A stretch of DNA of 64,000 nt from Bactrocera neohumeralis (Eukaryota > Arthropoda > Insecta > Diptera > Tephritidae): NCBI RefSeq assembly GCF_024586455.1, contig NW_026089666.1:1-64000 (forward strand). Direction: 5' to 3'. Below, in pieces: positions 53,503-63,418 of the stretch. The notes beneath the pieces were generated by a model. The model ran no database searches, was not told the DNA's origin, and saw only the letters and a program-made list of their open reading frames with translations. Positions within the stretch are counted from its first letter, which is position 1. Each line of letters begins with the position of its first letter. A program made the position numbers and the translations under genes.

Positions 53503-53910
53503 ATTAAAAACTCTGTTTAGTTCTGTAAGCAGCTAAGGGCAACTGCCCGTGAGCAACTCCCGTGGGCAACTCCCTGTGGTCAACTGCCTGTGGTCAACTG
53601 CCTGTGGTCAACTGCCTCATTTTCTTTATTATGTTTTCTTATATACAGTATTTTGCTTAAGTCTAGATACAAATATTTATCTTACATTCTAGGAAGTATA
53701 TCTACAATCCACTTGAGATATGACATATGTTACAAGTGGAAAGATTCATCTTACAATCTATGAATTATATTTTGGGACCACCTAAAGTGGACAGTATTAG
53801 CAAAGTACACATAATGTTTCAATACGGACCATATGGGTCGTAAGTGTCATGTTACATATTTATGACAGATAAAGAATATGTTCATGTAATGTGAACTGGT
53901 GGTATTAACT
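53502..53910 (-). repeat. 5' LTR of the non-coding LTR element
   Basis: Matches 50897-51310 with scattered changes and one more copy of the 14-bp 'tgtggtcaactgcc' unit. Ends 'ggtattaact' at 53910, followed by the palindrome-arm repeat. Confidence 0.85.
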
Positions 53911-54046
53911 TGTATATAGTATGCCATAGAAATTCTATTGCTACGAATATGGAAATGATAACGAAATAATGCGAAAATGCATATTTCATGAAAGTCATTA
54001 ATTTTTTTTTTAAGAAATGGAAGGAATGAATGGTAGTGGGGCTTAA
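53911..54046 (+). repeat. Palindrome-arm repeat, third copy, part 2
   Basis: Matches 33355-33475 ('gccatagaaattctattgct', 'tgcgaaaatgcatatttcat'). Ends at TTAA (54043-54046), where a MITE is inserted. Confidence 0.75.
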
Positions 54047-54494
54047 GGAGCTATACCAGTGTGACACTTTCAAAAAAAAATTTTTTTTTTTTGCTTTTTT
54101 CGATAGCTTATATATTCAAAAATATCCTGTGAAATCGGCGAGGTCGTATTTTAAATAGTTTTTGAATGGCAACGTTCTAAATAGCGACCGCTCAGAGGTG
54201 CAAACATATATAAGTGAAACTTTAAACGCGTTTTTCTCGAAACGACATTTTTCAAATTTGCTGACATTATAACTCAACGAGAAATTAACCGATCGACTTC
54301 AAATTAAAACTGGATATAGTTGAATACATTTGCTATACAATAGAATACGATCTTTTTGATTGGCTGAAAATTGTCAATTTGGCATTAAAAAAACGACAAT
54401 TTTTTTCGTAAAAAAACGATTTTTTTTTCAAAATGGCGCCATTTTCTTAATTTTTGATATTTTTCAAAGATCGTAGTCCATTGTATAGAAAATA

Positions 54495-56532
54495 CAGTGA
54501 AACTTCGATAACTCGTATTTGCAAGGGACCACAATTTAAATACGAGTTATGGAGTTTTTCAAGTTATCAAGTTATACAACTTATAGAGGCAACATACAGA
54601 ATATACGATCTATAGAGTATTTTTTATTTATTTTTTCAATTTTACATAAAAACAAGAAATGATTGTACATATCTAAATTATAAAATATAAAGTACATATG
54701 TTATTCAATCAATATATGTATGTATGTATTTTGAAAAATTGTACAAAAAAATTAAGAAAAGTGTTCATTTTAAAAGAAATCCGTAATATGTTTTTGACGG
54801 ACATTATTTTAGCATATTTTAGCTATGGCATTATCAATGTGTACAATGTCATTAAAAATGGGTCTTCAACATTTGATGCCATGAAAAAAAGACGCAAATT
54901 TTCAATTGAAGCTTTCGCAACCTTTGTGGAAACTGAGGGAATTTCAAATGTTTCATCGTTTTCATCGTCGATGTTTTCGAAACCCAGAATTTCATCATCA
55001 TTGAGGCTTCCCGTAATCACCAACTCATCATCAACATGAATGTAGTCATCAAAGTTTACACGTGTTTCTGCATTTTGTGGAACACGAGCCCACTCTGCTA
55101 TGTGAAGTACATCTTCGCTGATTACGACTACATTTTGATCCTTAACAAAACCGCAAGCTCGAAAACAGTTTTTAATAGTCGATTTACTGATATTTGTCCA
55201 GGCTTTATGAGCAATATTCATTGCATCATAAATCGAAATGGAATAATCCTTTTTTTCCTCGATGCTTTCAAGCAGTTTAACAACAATTTCTTTACGGTAC
55301 AATGTTTTGAAACTTTTGATTATGCCTTTGTCGAGTGGTTGCAAAACTGAAGTGGTGTTAGGTGGGAGAAATTCAGTCTGCACATTGCTCAAAGGTTCCA
55401 TTGCAGTGGGGGCGGTGCAATTATCAATAAATAATAAAATCTTTCTATTTTGTTTTATCATTTGTTGGTTCACCAATTGTAGCCATCCAAGAAATAAATT
55501 ACGTGTCATCCATGACTTTGAATTTGCACGATAAAGCATAGGGAACGTCTTGATGTTTTTAAAGCATCTGGGTTTCATGGATTTACCAATCATTAATGGT
55601 TTAAATTTTTCTGACCCATCCATATTTGCAGCAAGCAACAGAGTAAGACGATCCTTGCTCAATTTGCCACCATGACAAATTTGGCCTTTTAAAGACAAAG
55701 TGCGATCAGGAAGACACTTGTAAAAAAGACCCGTTTCATCCGTGTTGAAAATATTCTTGGGCTCATAATTCTCTATTAACTTTTGAATGTTTTCTCTCCA
55801 TTGAACGCACACTTCATCATCAACGGCCGCGCTTTCACCGCACTTACATTATTTCTCTTCTTGAAATTGTCCAACCAGCCATTATTTGCGTTGAATTGTG
55901 TTAAGCCCAATTTTGCGGCATACACCTTTGCTTTTTCTCTTAGTAAATGTCCTCCAACTGGAATAGTATTAGATTCTCGGCATTGCAAAAACCAAGTGAG
56001 TACTCTCTTTTCTAATTCCGGGTATTCTGGTAATTTTTGGCGCTTACGTTTGGTGTATGAGGGCAAACCCAAACTTTTTTTCAAAATTGATGTGATAGTA
56101 GATGGCGCAATACCGAACCTTTTCGCAATTTCTACTTGTTTTTCACCATTTTTTACGGCAAGAATAATTTCTTTTTTTTTTTTAATTGGCAATATTTTGC
56201 ACTTACGAGAACTTGACTTCTTGCGTCCTAATTGATACTAATCTACGCTAGTTATAGAAAACAAAGCAAAACTTATGAATAAGCGTAACTGTAAAATAAT
56301 AACGGTTAAAAAACGTACTATGTTTTCGTCACGTACGGTTTTTTGTGAAAAAAAATACGAGTTGTAGAGGCTTTTGATACACATTTTTCAATTTTTGTCT
56401 CAAGAAAAATACGAGTTATCAAAGGGACCGAAATACATGCATTTTTCGCGAATTTTTCTAGGGACCGAAGAAATACTATGAAATATCAAGGTTTTTCGCT
56501 TATCGAGGTTACGACTTTTCGAAGTTTCACTG
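54495..56532 (-). mobile_element. Tigger (pogo-group) element
   Basis: A 2038-bp element flanked by TA (54493-54494 and 56533-56534). Ends CAGTGAAACTTCGATAACTC and, read inwards, CAGTGAAACTTCGAAAAGTC. It encodes a Tigger-type transposase on the minus strand with one frameshift. Complete ends plus an almost intact transposase make this one of the better preserved DNA transposons here. Confidence 0.92.
54823..56236 (-). pseudogene. Tigger transposase (CENP-B-like HTH + DDE_1), one frameshift
   Basis: Minus strand, from about 56236 (upstream GRKKSSSRKC-like residues are in frame). The N-terminal psq/CENP-B helix-turn-helix has KEIILAVKNGEKQVEIAKRF and PSTITSILKK; the second Tc5/CENP-B HTH has LEKRVLTWFLQCRESN, GHLLREKAKVYA and NNGWLDNFKKRNN. 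The DDE domain has NIFNTDETGLFYKCLPDRTL (first D), ILLFIDNCTAPT (second D) and SVLQPLDKGIIKSFKTLYRK (third D). A one- or two-base loss near 55845 separates the frames 56192-55776 and 55812-54823. The C-terminus is acidic. All three catalytic aspartates remain, so the break is recent-looking. The enzyme would cut and paste Tigger ends. Confidence 0.92.
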
Positions 56533-56809
56533 TATATTTAAGTTTAATAAACATTTTTAATTTTTTTGTTTCAGCTACTCAATCGACCGGAATCATGCCA
56601 GCAGTTGAGGCACTTTTTTTTTGGCACTTCCGCAGACAGCACATTACTCCGTTATTTTTCAATATTTTTGTAAAATTTTTTTTTTTTATTATAGCTAAAA
56701 ATATACTTTATTACGTCCATAGAACTTCGAAACATTCAATCTAGTACTTTCTTTTAAAAAAATTCACGAAAATCGCCTAATTTTTCATGCGTCACACTGG
56801 TATAGCCCC

Positions 56810-57500
56810 TTAAGTTCATTTTATAATAGTCGAAAGTAATATCATTTTTGAAATACTAATGTATTGAAAACTATTTTTTATTTAATTTTATAACATAAAA
56901 TGTTTACCATTTTTCGGAAACCAATGGTTCTTATAACACAAAATAATCACGCATATGTGACAATGGTTCATATAATACAATATAAGCATGCATACATATG
57001 TGACTCAGATAATGCTTTTTTACATTCTCTGTGTGACTTTGTATATTTTTCTTCAAAGCATTTCTCTTTATTTATTCTCGCATGAATTCAGTCGTGTTAC
57101 ATATATTTCGACCACTGAACGTGCTCAATTCAGCTAAATAGCAGCGAGAAGGTGAATTCCTTGCTATGATTCTATCGGCTCTGTTAGCCGGCCAATCGAA
57201 TCATCATACAGAATTCAATTTGCACCTTCTTTATGTTTCACGTTCTCTGCTGATGCTACTTGAAACGACATATATACATGTGAACGCATATAAGTATGTG
57301 TGTTGTGTATGCATTATTTGTGTGGGAATGTCATACGCACATATTTACATGTGTGCGCATATATGTAAGTATGTATGATGCCATTTCAAAGGATTGTTGT
57401 TTTTGTAAAGCAATGTTTGTAGTTTTTGGGGGTGACATATTTGCATGTGTATACAAGTATGTAGCTACATATGAGTAGCGCGCACATGTTACTGTTGATA
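56810..57500 (+). repeat. Palindrome-arm repeat, third copy, part 3
   Basis: Continues the arm matching 33480-33917: 'ttcattttataatagtcgaa', 'aatggttcatataatacaat', 'ctctgttagccggccaatcg', 'cagaattcaatttgcacctt', ending in GTTCTCTG at 57242-57249. Beyond this, 57250-57500 again resembles the outer part of the right palindrome arm ('gcattatttgtgtgggaatg', 'gatgccatttcaaaggattg'), suggesting a once-longer inverted structure. Confidence 0.7.
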
Positions 57501-57589
57501 AGTGATAATATGATTTGAATTCGCGAAAGCGAAGATAAACACATATGGTCATGACACATTTTTTTTTTTTTGGTTTTTGGTTTTGATTT

Positions 57590-59960
57590 TGTAGGGGGAT
57601 TCTTCAAAAGATACCGTAATTTTGCCGGACGGTATGCACGATTCGTATTGGCCGCTAATGCAGAGACCAATACGCCTACGTACTAAACCCTTAACTCCAT
57701 TGTCGTCGCTTGTTTATTTGCCCCACGGAACTGCCGTTAAGCATTACATCGTAGAGCCAAGCTTAGCCATTCGGCTCGTCAGTCACGTCATTCAGACCTA
57801 CTCCTCATTCATTCTTCTGATTTCACTGCGTTGCCACTCTTTCATTCTTAGTTCTTTCAGAGCTATAGCACACCACGCTCTCACACTATCCCACACTTGT
57901 TTTGACTCAGTCATAAACCGCACTATATTATCCGGTGCCACTTGTTCCGTTGTCAGTTCCTGCAGATCGGCTCTCTCCTTTTCATACCGTCGGCAGAAAA
58001 AAAAGGTGTGCAGCGCGTTTTCTTCGCTTCTGTCGCAGAAGGAACAATTCGTCCCGTCGTCATGTCCATCTTTATAGAGATACTCTCTATAACATCCGTG
58101 TCCCGTCAAAAACTGTGTCAGGAAAAATCTGTTTCTCCGTGTTTCCTTTCTACCCATGCTTGTACATTTCTAATTAGCGTGTGGGTCCATCTGCCCGTCG
58201 TAGCTGCATCCCACTGACCTTGCCACTCATTGAGGCTTGTTTGCCTCTCTTCCTTCCGCTCTTCAGCTGCTTGCCTACCCAATCTTGTAGACCTGTCATA
58301 TACTTTTTTGAGTTCCATGGCCATTATCTCTGGTGGCATGATGCCTGCTAAGACCCCAACCGCTGCGTGGGATACCGTACGAAATGCACACGTGACCCTT
58401 ATGGCACTGAGCCGCATTGAAAATTTTGCTTTCTTAGCATACGTCTTTTGCTGTAGTGCTGGTCCCCATATGGGCGCCGCGTACATCAGAATTGATTGGC
58501 TCACTTTGGCCAATAGCGCTCGCCTATTTTGGCTTGGTCCACCAATGTTGGCCATTATTCTTGATAGGGCGGCCGTTACACGTGCTGCTTTCTCACATAC
58601 CTTTTCGATGTGCGTCTTGTAGCAAGTCTATTGTCAATAAGCACTCCTAGGTACTTTAGTGCCTTCTGGGTCATTATACTGTGGCCGTCAATATTTAATT
58701 TTATGTCTTCGAGCTTTTTCCTGCTTGTGATCAGGACAGCTTCAGTTATTTGCCCAGCGAGTTGAAGTTTTGTTGCCGCGAGCCACTCTTTGATCGTTAA
58801 CGCCGCTTGATTGCAGAGGTACTCAAGTTGTCCCAGTTCTTTTGCTACTACTGTTATGGCAATATCATCCGCCTAACCGATTATCTGTACCTGCTTCGGG
58901 AGTGGGAGACGCAGCACCCCGTCGTACAAAACGTTCCACAACAATGGGCCAAGCACGGAACCTTGTGGAACTCCGCCCGTTACCCTATATGTTTTTTGTC
59001 CGTTATCCGTATCGTACAGTAACAACCGGTCAGACAAGTATCTGGATATGATCGTAACCAAGTAAGCCGGTGTTTTTTTACGTTCTAGTGCACTTGTAAT
59101 ATGCGGCCAGTATGCCGAGTTGAACGCGTTTTTAACGTCAAACGTGACTACTGCGCAGTATTCCTTAGTACCATACAGCCATCTTTTACCCTCTATTGCC
59201 TTGTTAGCTATGTCAGTAAGCTTTTTAATCGCATCAGTGGTGGATCTCTGTTTGTGGAATCTATATTGGTTGTCAGACAGACCTTTTTCTCCTTCCTTTT
59301 CTAGATGCAGCTCTAATCGTGCGCAGATTACCCGCTTTAGTATCTTGCCGGTCGTATCCAGCATACAGAGCGGTCGATATGACAAGACCAGTCTTTGCTT
59401 TTTCCAGATTTTCGGGAAGACACCTTTTTGTAAGCACCGCGTAAACAATTCAGCAAAGGGTTTCGCATTGTGCGTAATAGCAATCTTCGAAGCCTTATTT
59501 GGGATACCATCCATACCTTGTGCTTTGGCATTGCCAAATCTCTCTGCCGTTTCTATTATCAGCGACTATTATCCATTCCGTATCTGCAGGTTCTTGCGCT
59601 CGCGCCGTTCGATTCTCCAGAGGCTGTGTGGGGAATAGAGTTTCCACAACGGTTTTCAGTAGCGCTGAACACGTCGGTCCTTGTCCTTTGCCACCTCTGA
59701 TCTTCGTCATTACCAGCTTGTAAGCATCACCCCATGGGTTTTCGTCGATTTTTCCGCAGAGTTCCCTAAAACAGTAGGATTTACTTTTTTTGGTTTCTTT
59801 TTTGAGATCGCTACGTTTTCTCTTAAAGCATTCGCGTAATTGCGTACTCTCTGCAAGTCCGCGATTCCTTTGACACCTCCTCCTCGCTTTTTGGCATTCC
59901 TTCCTTTATGTATCAATCTGCTCATTCCACCAGTAAACAGGCTGTTTATCTGACTCACAT
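57590..59960 (-). mobile_element. R1-type LINE, 5' truncated
   Basis: Minus-strand RT and C-terminal zinc-finger sequence of an R1-clade LINE run from about 59960 to 57770, with a short 3' region to about 57590. The upstream endonuclease is missing. Its left neighbour is the palindrome-arm repeat and its right neighbour BEL-type sequence. Confidence 0.75.
57780..59958 (-). pseudogene. R1-type LINE ORF2: RT and C-terminal zinc-finger
   Basis: Frames in order on the minus strand: 59958-59710 (LINE linker), 59514-58873 (RT: QRLVLSYRPLCMLDTTGKIL, GLSDNQYRFHKQRSTTDAI, VVTFDVKNAFNSAYW, TGGVPQGSVLGPLLWNVLYD), then ADDIAITVVAK after a stop codon at 58873-58875, LKYLGVLIDNRL, 58555-58118 (ILMYAAPIWGPALQQKTYAK, AFRTVSHAAVGVLAGIMPPE) and 58157-57798 (FLTQFLTGHGCYREYLYKDG, CSFCDRSEENALHTFFFCRR, the CCHC-like finger). 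The stop at 58873 replaces the Tyr of the catalytic YADD. Other frame changes lie near 59520, 58620 and 58140. Dead copy. Confidence 0.88.
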
Positions 59961-60014
59961 GAAGTAAATAATTGTAAAAGTATATTTAATTGTTCTAAAT
60001 GTAAACATCACTCT

Positions 60015-60640
60015 ATGATTCACCGGGATCAAAGTGAGAAAATAGCTCAGATATCCGACAGCACAGACACTACTGAGATTTCTACTAAATCTCATGTGGC
60101 CTCAATTAAGGCCAAAGTATCAAATATGCCTACTAGTCGAAGCATGCTCTTAGGTACAGCCATGGTGACGATATGTCACAACGAGAGCACCTTCACTGTC
60201 AGAGCCCTGATCGATTCGTGATCTAAAAGAGTCTTCGTAACCAACAATCTGCAAAAACGCTTAAATCTGACAAGCAGAAAGGTCAGCGCGTGAGTTTCAG
60301 GATTCAATAATACCGTGTCGGGACGAGTTCAATCGGTATGCTCGATTACAATTGGTAACAAAAAGTTTAAAACTAGAAGCGGAAGCGTTGATAGTGCCAA
60401 AATTGACTGGACTGCTTCCATCCAGATCAATTAACAAATATCCCCTTAGCGGATAATTATTTCTATACGAGTCAAAAGGTTGATTTGCTGATCGTAGGGG
60501 ATGTCTACCCGGAAATCATACTAGATGGCGTAAAATCGAAAACCTTTGGTTCCCTCATTGCACAAAGTAGTGTTTGGTTGGATTTTAACAGGTTCCGTTT
60601 CCTCCGAAGAAATGAAGAATGAAACGACGGAGACAGGACT
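60015..60640 (+). pseudogene. BEL/Pao aspartic protease region
   Basis: The frame from 60015 has SMLLGTAMVTICHNESTFTV then RALIDS (protease active site, followed by a stop where GS is expected, 60220-60222), RVFVTNNLQKRLNL and VSGFNNTVSG. This is the usual start of a BEL/Pao pol protease. Further frame breaks follow. It is joined directly to the truncated R1 LINE on its left. Confidence 0.75.
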
Positions 60641-60704
60641 GTTTTAAAAATCATTTGAAGAAATTATCAGGATTTATGAAGTATACATTTGGAAACGTTC
60701 TACG

Positions 60705-61163
60705 TTGTTAACTCGAATAGAAGCCTGTCTAAACTCTCGGACCATCAGTTCTACGACGGATGACATCAATGACTTGACTCCGTTAACATCAGACCATTTC
60801 CTGGTCGGTGTTCCCCTGCTAGAAACGGCAGAACCAGAAATCACTGAGAGCTCACTATCATTAGTAAACCGATGGCAAATATTAAAGTCCCTAAGACAGC
60901 ACTTTTGTCAGAGATGGAAGACCGAATACTTAAAGGAACTTCAGAAACGAAAGAAATGGAAACATTCTCAACAGAACGTCCAAGTCAACGACCTAGTGGT
61001 AGTTCGTGATGAAAACATACCTCCAAATGAATGGAGATTAGGCAGGATCATCAAAATATATCCAGGGTTGGACCAACGAGTTCGGGTTGTGGACATCCAA
61101 ACTCAAAGCGGCTTAATTTGCAGGCCTATCACAAAGATTGTCATTTTACCCAATCAATGTTAA
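60705..61163 (+). pseudogene. BEL/Pao integrase C-terminal region
   Basis: One open frame of 152 residues: LTRIEACLNSRTISSTTDDI, DLTPLTSDHFLVGVPLLE, LVNRWQILKSLRQHFCQRWK, TEYLKELQKRKKW, VNDLVVVRDENIPPNEWRLG and RIIKIYPGLDQRVRVVDI. This matches the C-terminal integrase domain of BEL/Pao pol. Everything between protease and this point is deleted, apart from about 60 bases. Confidence 0.88.
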
Positions 61164-61200
61164 TTATATTCTATACATTCATACCTCATTAATAATCTTC

Positions 61201-61740
61201 CTTTTAATTTAGAAAATTATTCAAAATGAAGAAAAGTTTCGTCAGATGTCAGATGATTCACCGCTATTACAGCAACTGCCTCGCCTCGAACCATTCAAAG
61301 GACGTATGCGGCAGCGTAGTACGCTGTAAACATTGCGAAAAAGGTAAAGGTACGAACTGCAACCAGCTTCATAACAGTGCGTGCCATGATTAGTCCGGTC
61401 AGAATATCCACTGTTACCCTCGCCTCCACGATTTCACGATTGCGACTCCGTACACAAGAACGTGAAGACAGTCGAGTGTGCGATCCTACGTTTCGGGAAA
61501 ACCATGGTGGACAATAAGAAATCTAATCAAGTAAGTGCTCTAGTACAACGACATTCATTACCGTCGACGCCAGTAAGGTTTCTGGAAGACCACACACTTC
61601 AATACTTCCAGAACTTAAGACTAGCAGACAACGATTTCTACAAGTCAGCGCCAGTCGAGGTAATTTTGGGAGCGGACGTCTACTCTCGGCTGCTACTGCG
61701 AGGGTTACAACCAGCGGCAGTGGGATAACTCATCGCCCAA
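61201..61740 (+). pseudogene. BEL-type zinc-finger and protease fragment
   Basis: The frame at 61227-61391 has NCLASNHSKDVCGSVVRCKH then CEKGKGTNC..H, a degenerate gag zinc-knuckle array. The frame at 61462-61728 has RFLEDHTLQYFQNLRLADN, DFYKSAPVEVILGADVYSRL and LLRGLQPAAVG, resembling the end of a BEL-type protease region. Order relative to the integrase upstream implies a second BEL copy or a rearrangement. Confidence 0.55.
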
Positions 61741-62057
61741 AATACGACTTTGGAATATATAATATCCGGCGACGTATAATGTCGACACAATAAAATGCAC
61801 TGACTGCCGACGCCTGCCACATTTACCAAGCTTCTTCACAGTTTTTTCGAAGTTTTAATTGAAACACAACCAAATATTGTTTGGTAAAAAGTTGCACTCT
61901 TTCTCCTTTGGCGACAGCTCATCTGATCCAGACGTGGTAAATGTGATTCCAAATCCATTTCCCCACGGCCAGCCACAACCACGGCACGAGTCACACCGTG
62001 GAAATACTCGTACATATTTTACTACACAGTTTCCAACTTTCGGTTTCTTTTAGCATA
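61741..62057. other. No gene recognised
   Basis: Contains a 64-residue frame (61859-62053) without recognisable features. Possibly untranslated BEL sequence. Ends at the TA used by a mariner element. Confidence 0.35.
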
Positions 62058-62630
62058 CAAGGTCTGTCGCAAAAGAAACAGAACTTTTTAAATATAACTG
62101 TTTCTGGTGGCGCCACCTATTGGTGGGTATATGAAATAAAAAGTTTGATATCTTGTTGACATTTCGTAAAAATTTTAGGACAGTTGGATAACTACAATCG
62201 ATGTTATCGATCAAAAAGTGACAGCAGCTTTTGGTCATCGGTCGTAAAATGCAAAGAGCAAATATTAAATTTTGTTTTAAACTTGGAAAACGTTTACTGA
62301 AACATTTCAAATGATGAAAAAAGTGTATGGTGTTCAGTGCCTATGTAGTAATGTGCATGAGTTTATGCGATTCCAAGAAGGTCGTGAGGACCTCTGTGAC
62401 GATCCGAATTCCGTCGTCTTCAGAAGCCAAAAATAAAGACAATGCTGATTTGTTTTTACGATTCCGAGGGTATTGCACACCTGGCCAAACGATTAATGCT
62501 CTATTTTACCTTGGTGTTATCAAGCGTCTCGTGCCACGAATTCGTCGAGCTCGACCACAATACCGTGAGGCAGGGCCAATCTTACAGATTGAAATTTGCT
62601 ACGAAGCCACGAAGAGATCGCGCTAATATC
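62058..62630 (+). pseudogene. Mariner transposase remnant (different family from 6436)
   Basis: Starts after TA (62056-62057) with CAAGGTCTGTCGCAAAAGAA, a plausible terminal repeat. It then encodes the HTH region (62249-62430: NIKFCFKLGKTFTETFQMMK, KVYGVQCL, RFQEGREDLCDD) and, after a deletion near 62425, part of the catalytic domain (MLICFYDSEGI.. and PGQTINALFYLGVIKRLVPR, then IRRARPQYREAG). The frame shifts between the last two segments. The right terminal repeat is absent. Confidence 0.8.
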
Positions 62631-62639
62631 TGTCGGCGT

Positions 62640-63412
62640 TCTTTTTGCCATCAACGTATGGCAACGTCAGAGTTGCATCAGCCTACCGAACAGTGTCCGG
62701 CGAGGCAATATTAGTTACAAGCGAAAATGCTCCAATTAACCTTCTAGCATACGAAAGGAAAAAGCTGTGGGAGCTAAAGCAGTCATCCGATAACAACAAG
62801 AGCGCAATATAACAAATAAAAAAAGTAACAGTAATAACATGGCAACAAAGATGGGACACCGAAAGCCGCGGCAGATGGACGGCCAGGTTTATAAAAGATC
62901 TAGACTCATGGACAGACCGAAAATTCTGAGAGGTAAATTTTTACACAACCCAGCTGTTATCCGGTCAGGGGTACTTCAAAAAGTACCTCCACAGAATGGG
63001 AAAAGTCGAAGAGCCGTCATGCCTATAGAACGACGGGACAGAAGACGACGCTGAACACACATTCTTCGAATGTGCGCGCTGGCAAGGAGAACGCACCGCC
63101 GTAGAGGACCTGGTTGGCCCAAGAAACGCGAACAAGTTAGTCAGTGTAATGTTGGAGATTGAAGCAAACTGAGAGATTGTCAAGAATTTCGTAGCAATCT
63201 TGCTAGGCAGCAAAAATCGGGACCTGGACGCAGGTGCGCAGATGTAAATCTCTCAATGAGAAAAATGGAACGCCACCCTGAAGTAATACAAATGCGGTCC
63301 CAGCGTGGGTGACGGGTGCTTAGAGGAGGGGTTTTAGTTACTTGCTGCTGTGACGATAGCACCGATGATGCGGAAGGTATTTTCCACCCCCTCGCCCGCA
63401 AAAAAAAAAAAT
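62640..63412 (+). pseudogene. R1-type LINE, 3' fragment with A-rich tail
   Basis: Plus-strand frames read ASAYRTVSGEAILVTSENAP, INLLAYERKKLWELKQ, GRWTARFIKDLDSWTDRKF, REVNFYTTQLLSGQGYFKKY and, in another frame, AEHTFFECARWQGERTAVED, the C-terminal finger of an R1-type ORF2. A poly-A-like run (63401-63412) marks the 3' end. It is the same general class as 57590-59960 but a distinct, more decayed copy in the opposite direction. Confidence 0.78.
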
Positions 63413-63418
63413 TAACGA

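Larger units (their letters stand above)
50897..53910 (-). mobile_element. Non-coding LTR retroelement (gypsy-type termini)
   Basis: Two similar LTRs (50897-51310 and 53502-53910) enclose about 2.2 kb without any coding frame. A primer-binding site and a polypurine tract are present. LTR termini AGTTAATACC..TTTTTAATT (minus strand) are gypsy-like. The LTRs differ at many positions and in copy number of a 14-bp repeat (tgtggtcaactgcc), so it is older than gypsy-2. It would depend on proteins from another element. Confidence 0.85.
54047..56809. mobile_element. TTAA-flanked MITE carrying a Tigger element
   Basis: Ends GGAGCTATACCAGTGTGAC and, read inwards from the right, GGGGCTATACCAGTGTGAC, each next to TTAA (54043-54046 and 56810-56813). 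Its own sequence (54047-54494 and 56533-56809, about 725 bp) is non-coding with A/T runs. A paralogous arm has the empty TTAA at 34394-34397. The superfamily is inferred as piggyBac-like from the target only. Confidence 0.88.

Noticed and set aside
54073..54090. Short A/T homopolymers and many 'acatatgtac' words across 32-35 kb and 50-57 kb as possible regulatory sites
   Set aside because: They are abundant simple AT-rich words repeated in every arm copy; nothing links them to a promoter.
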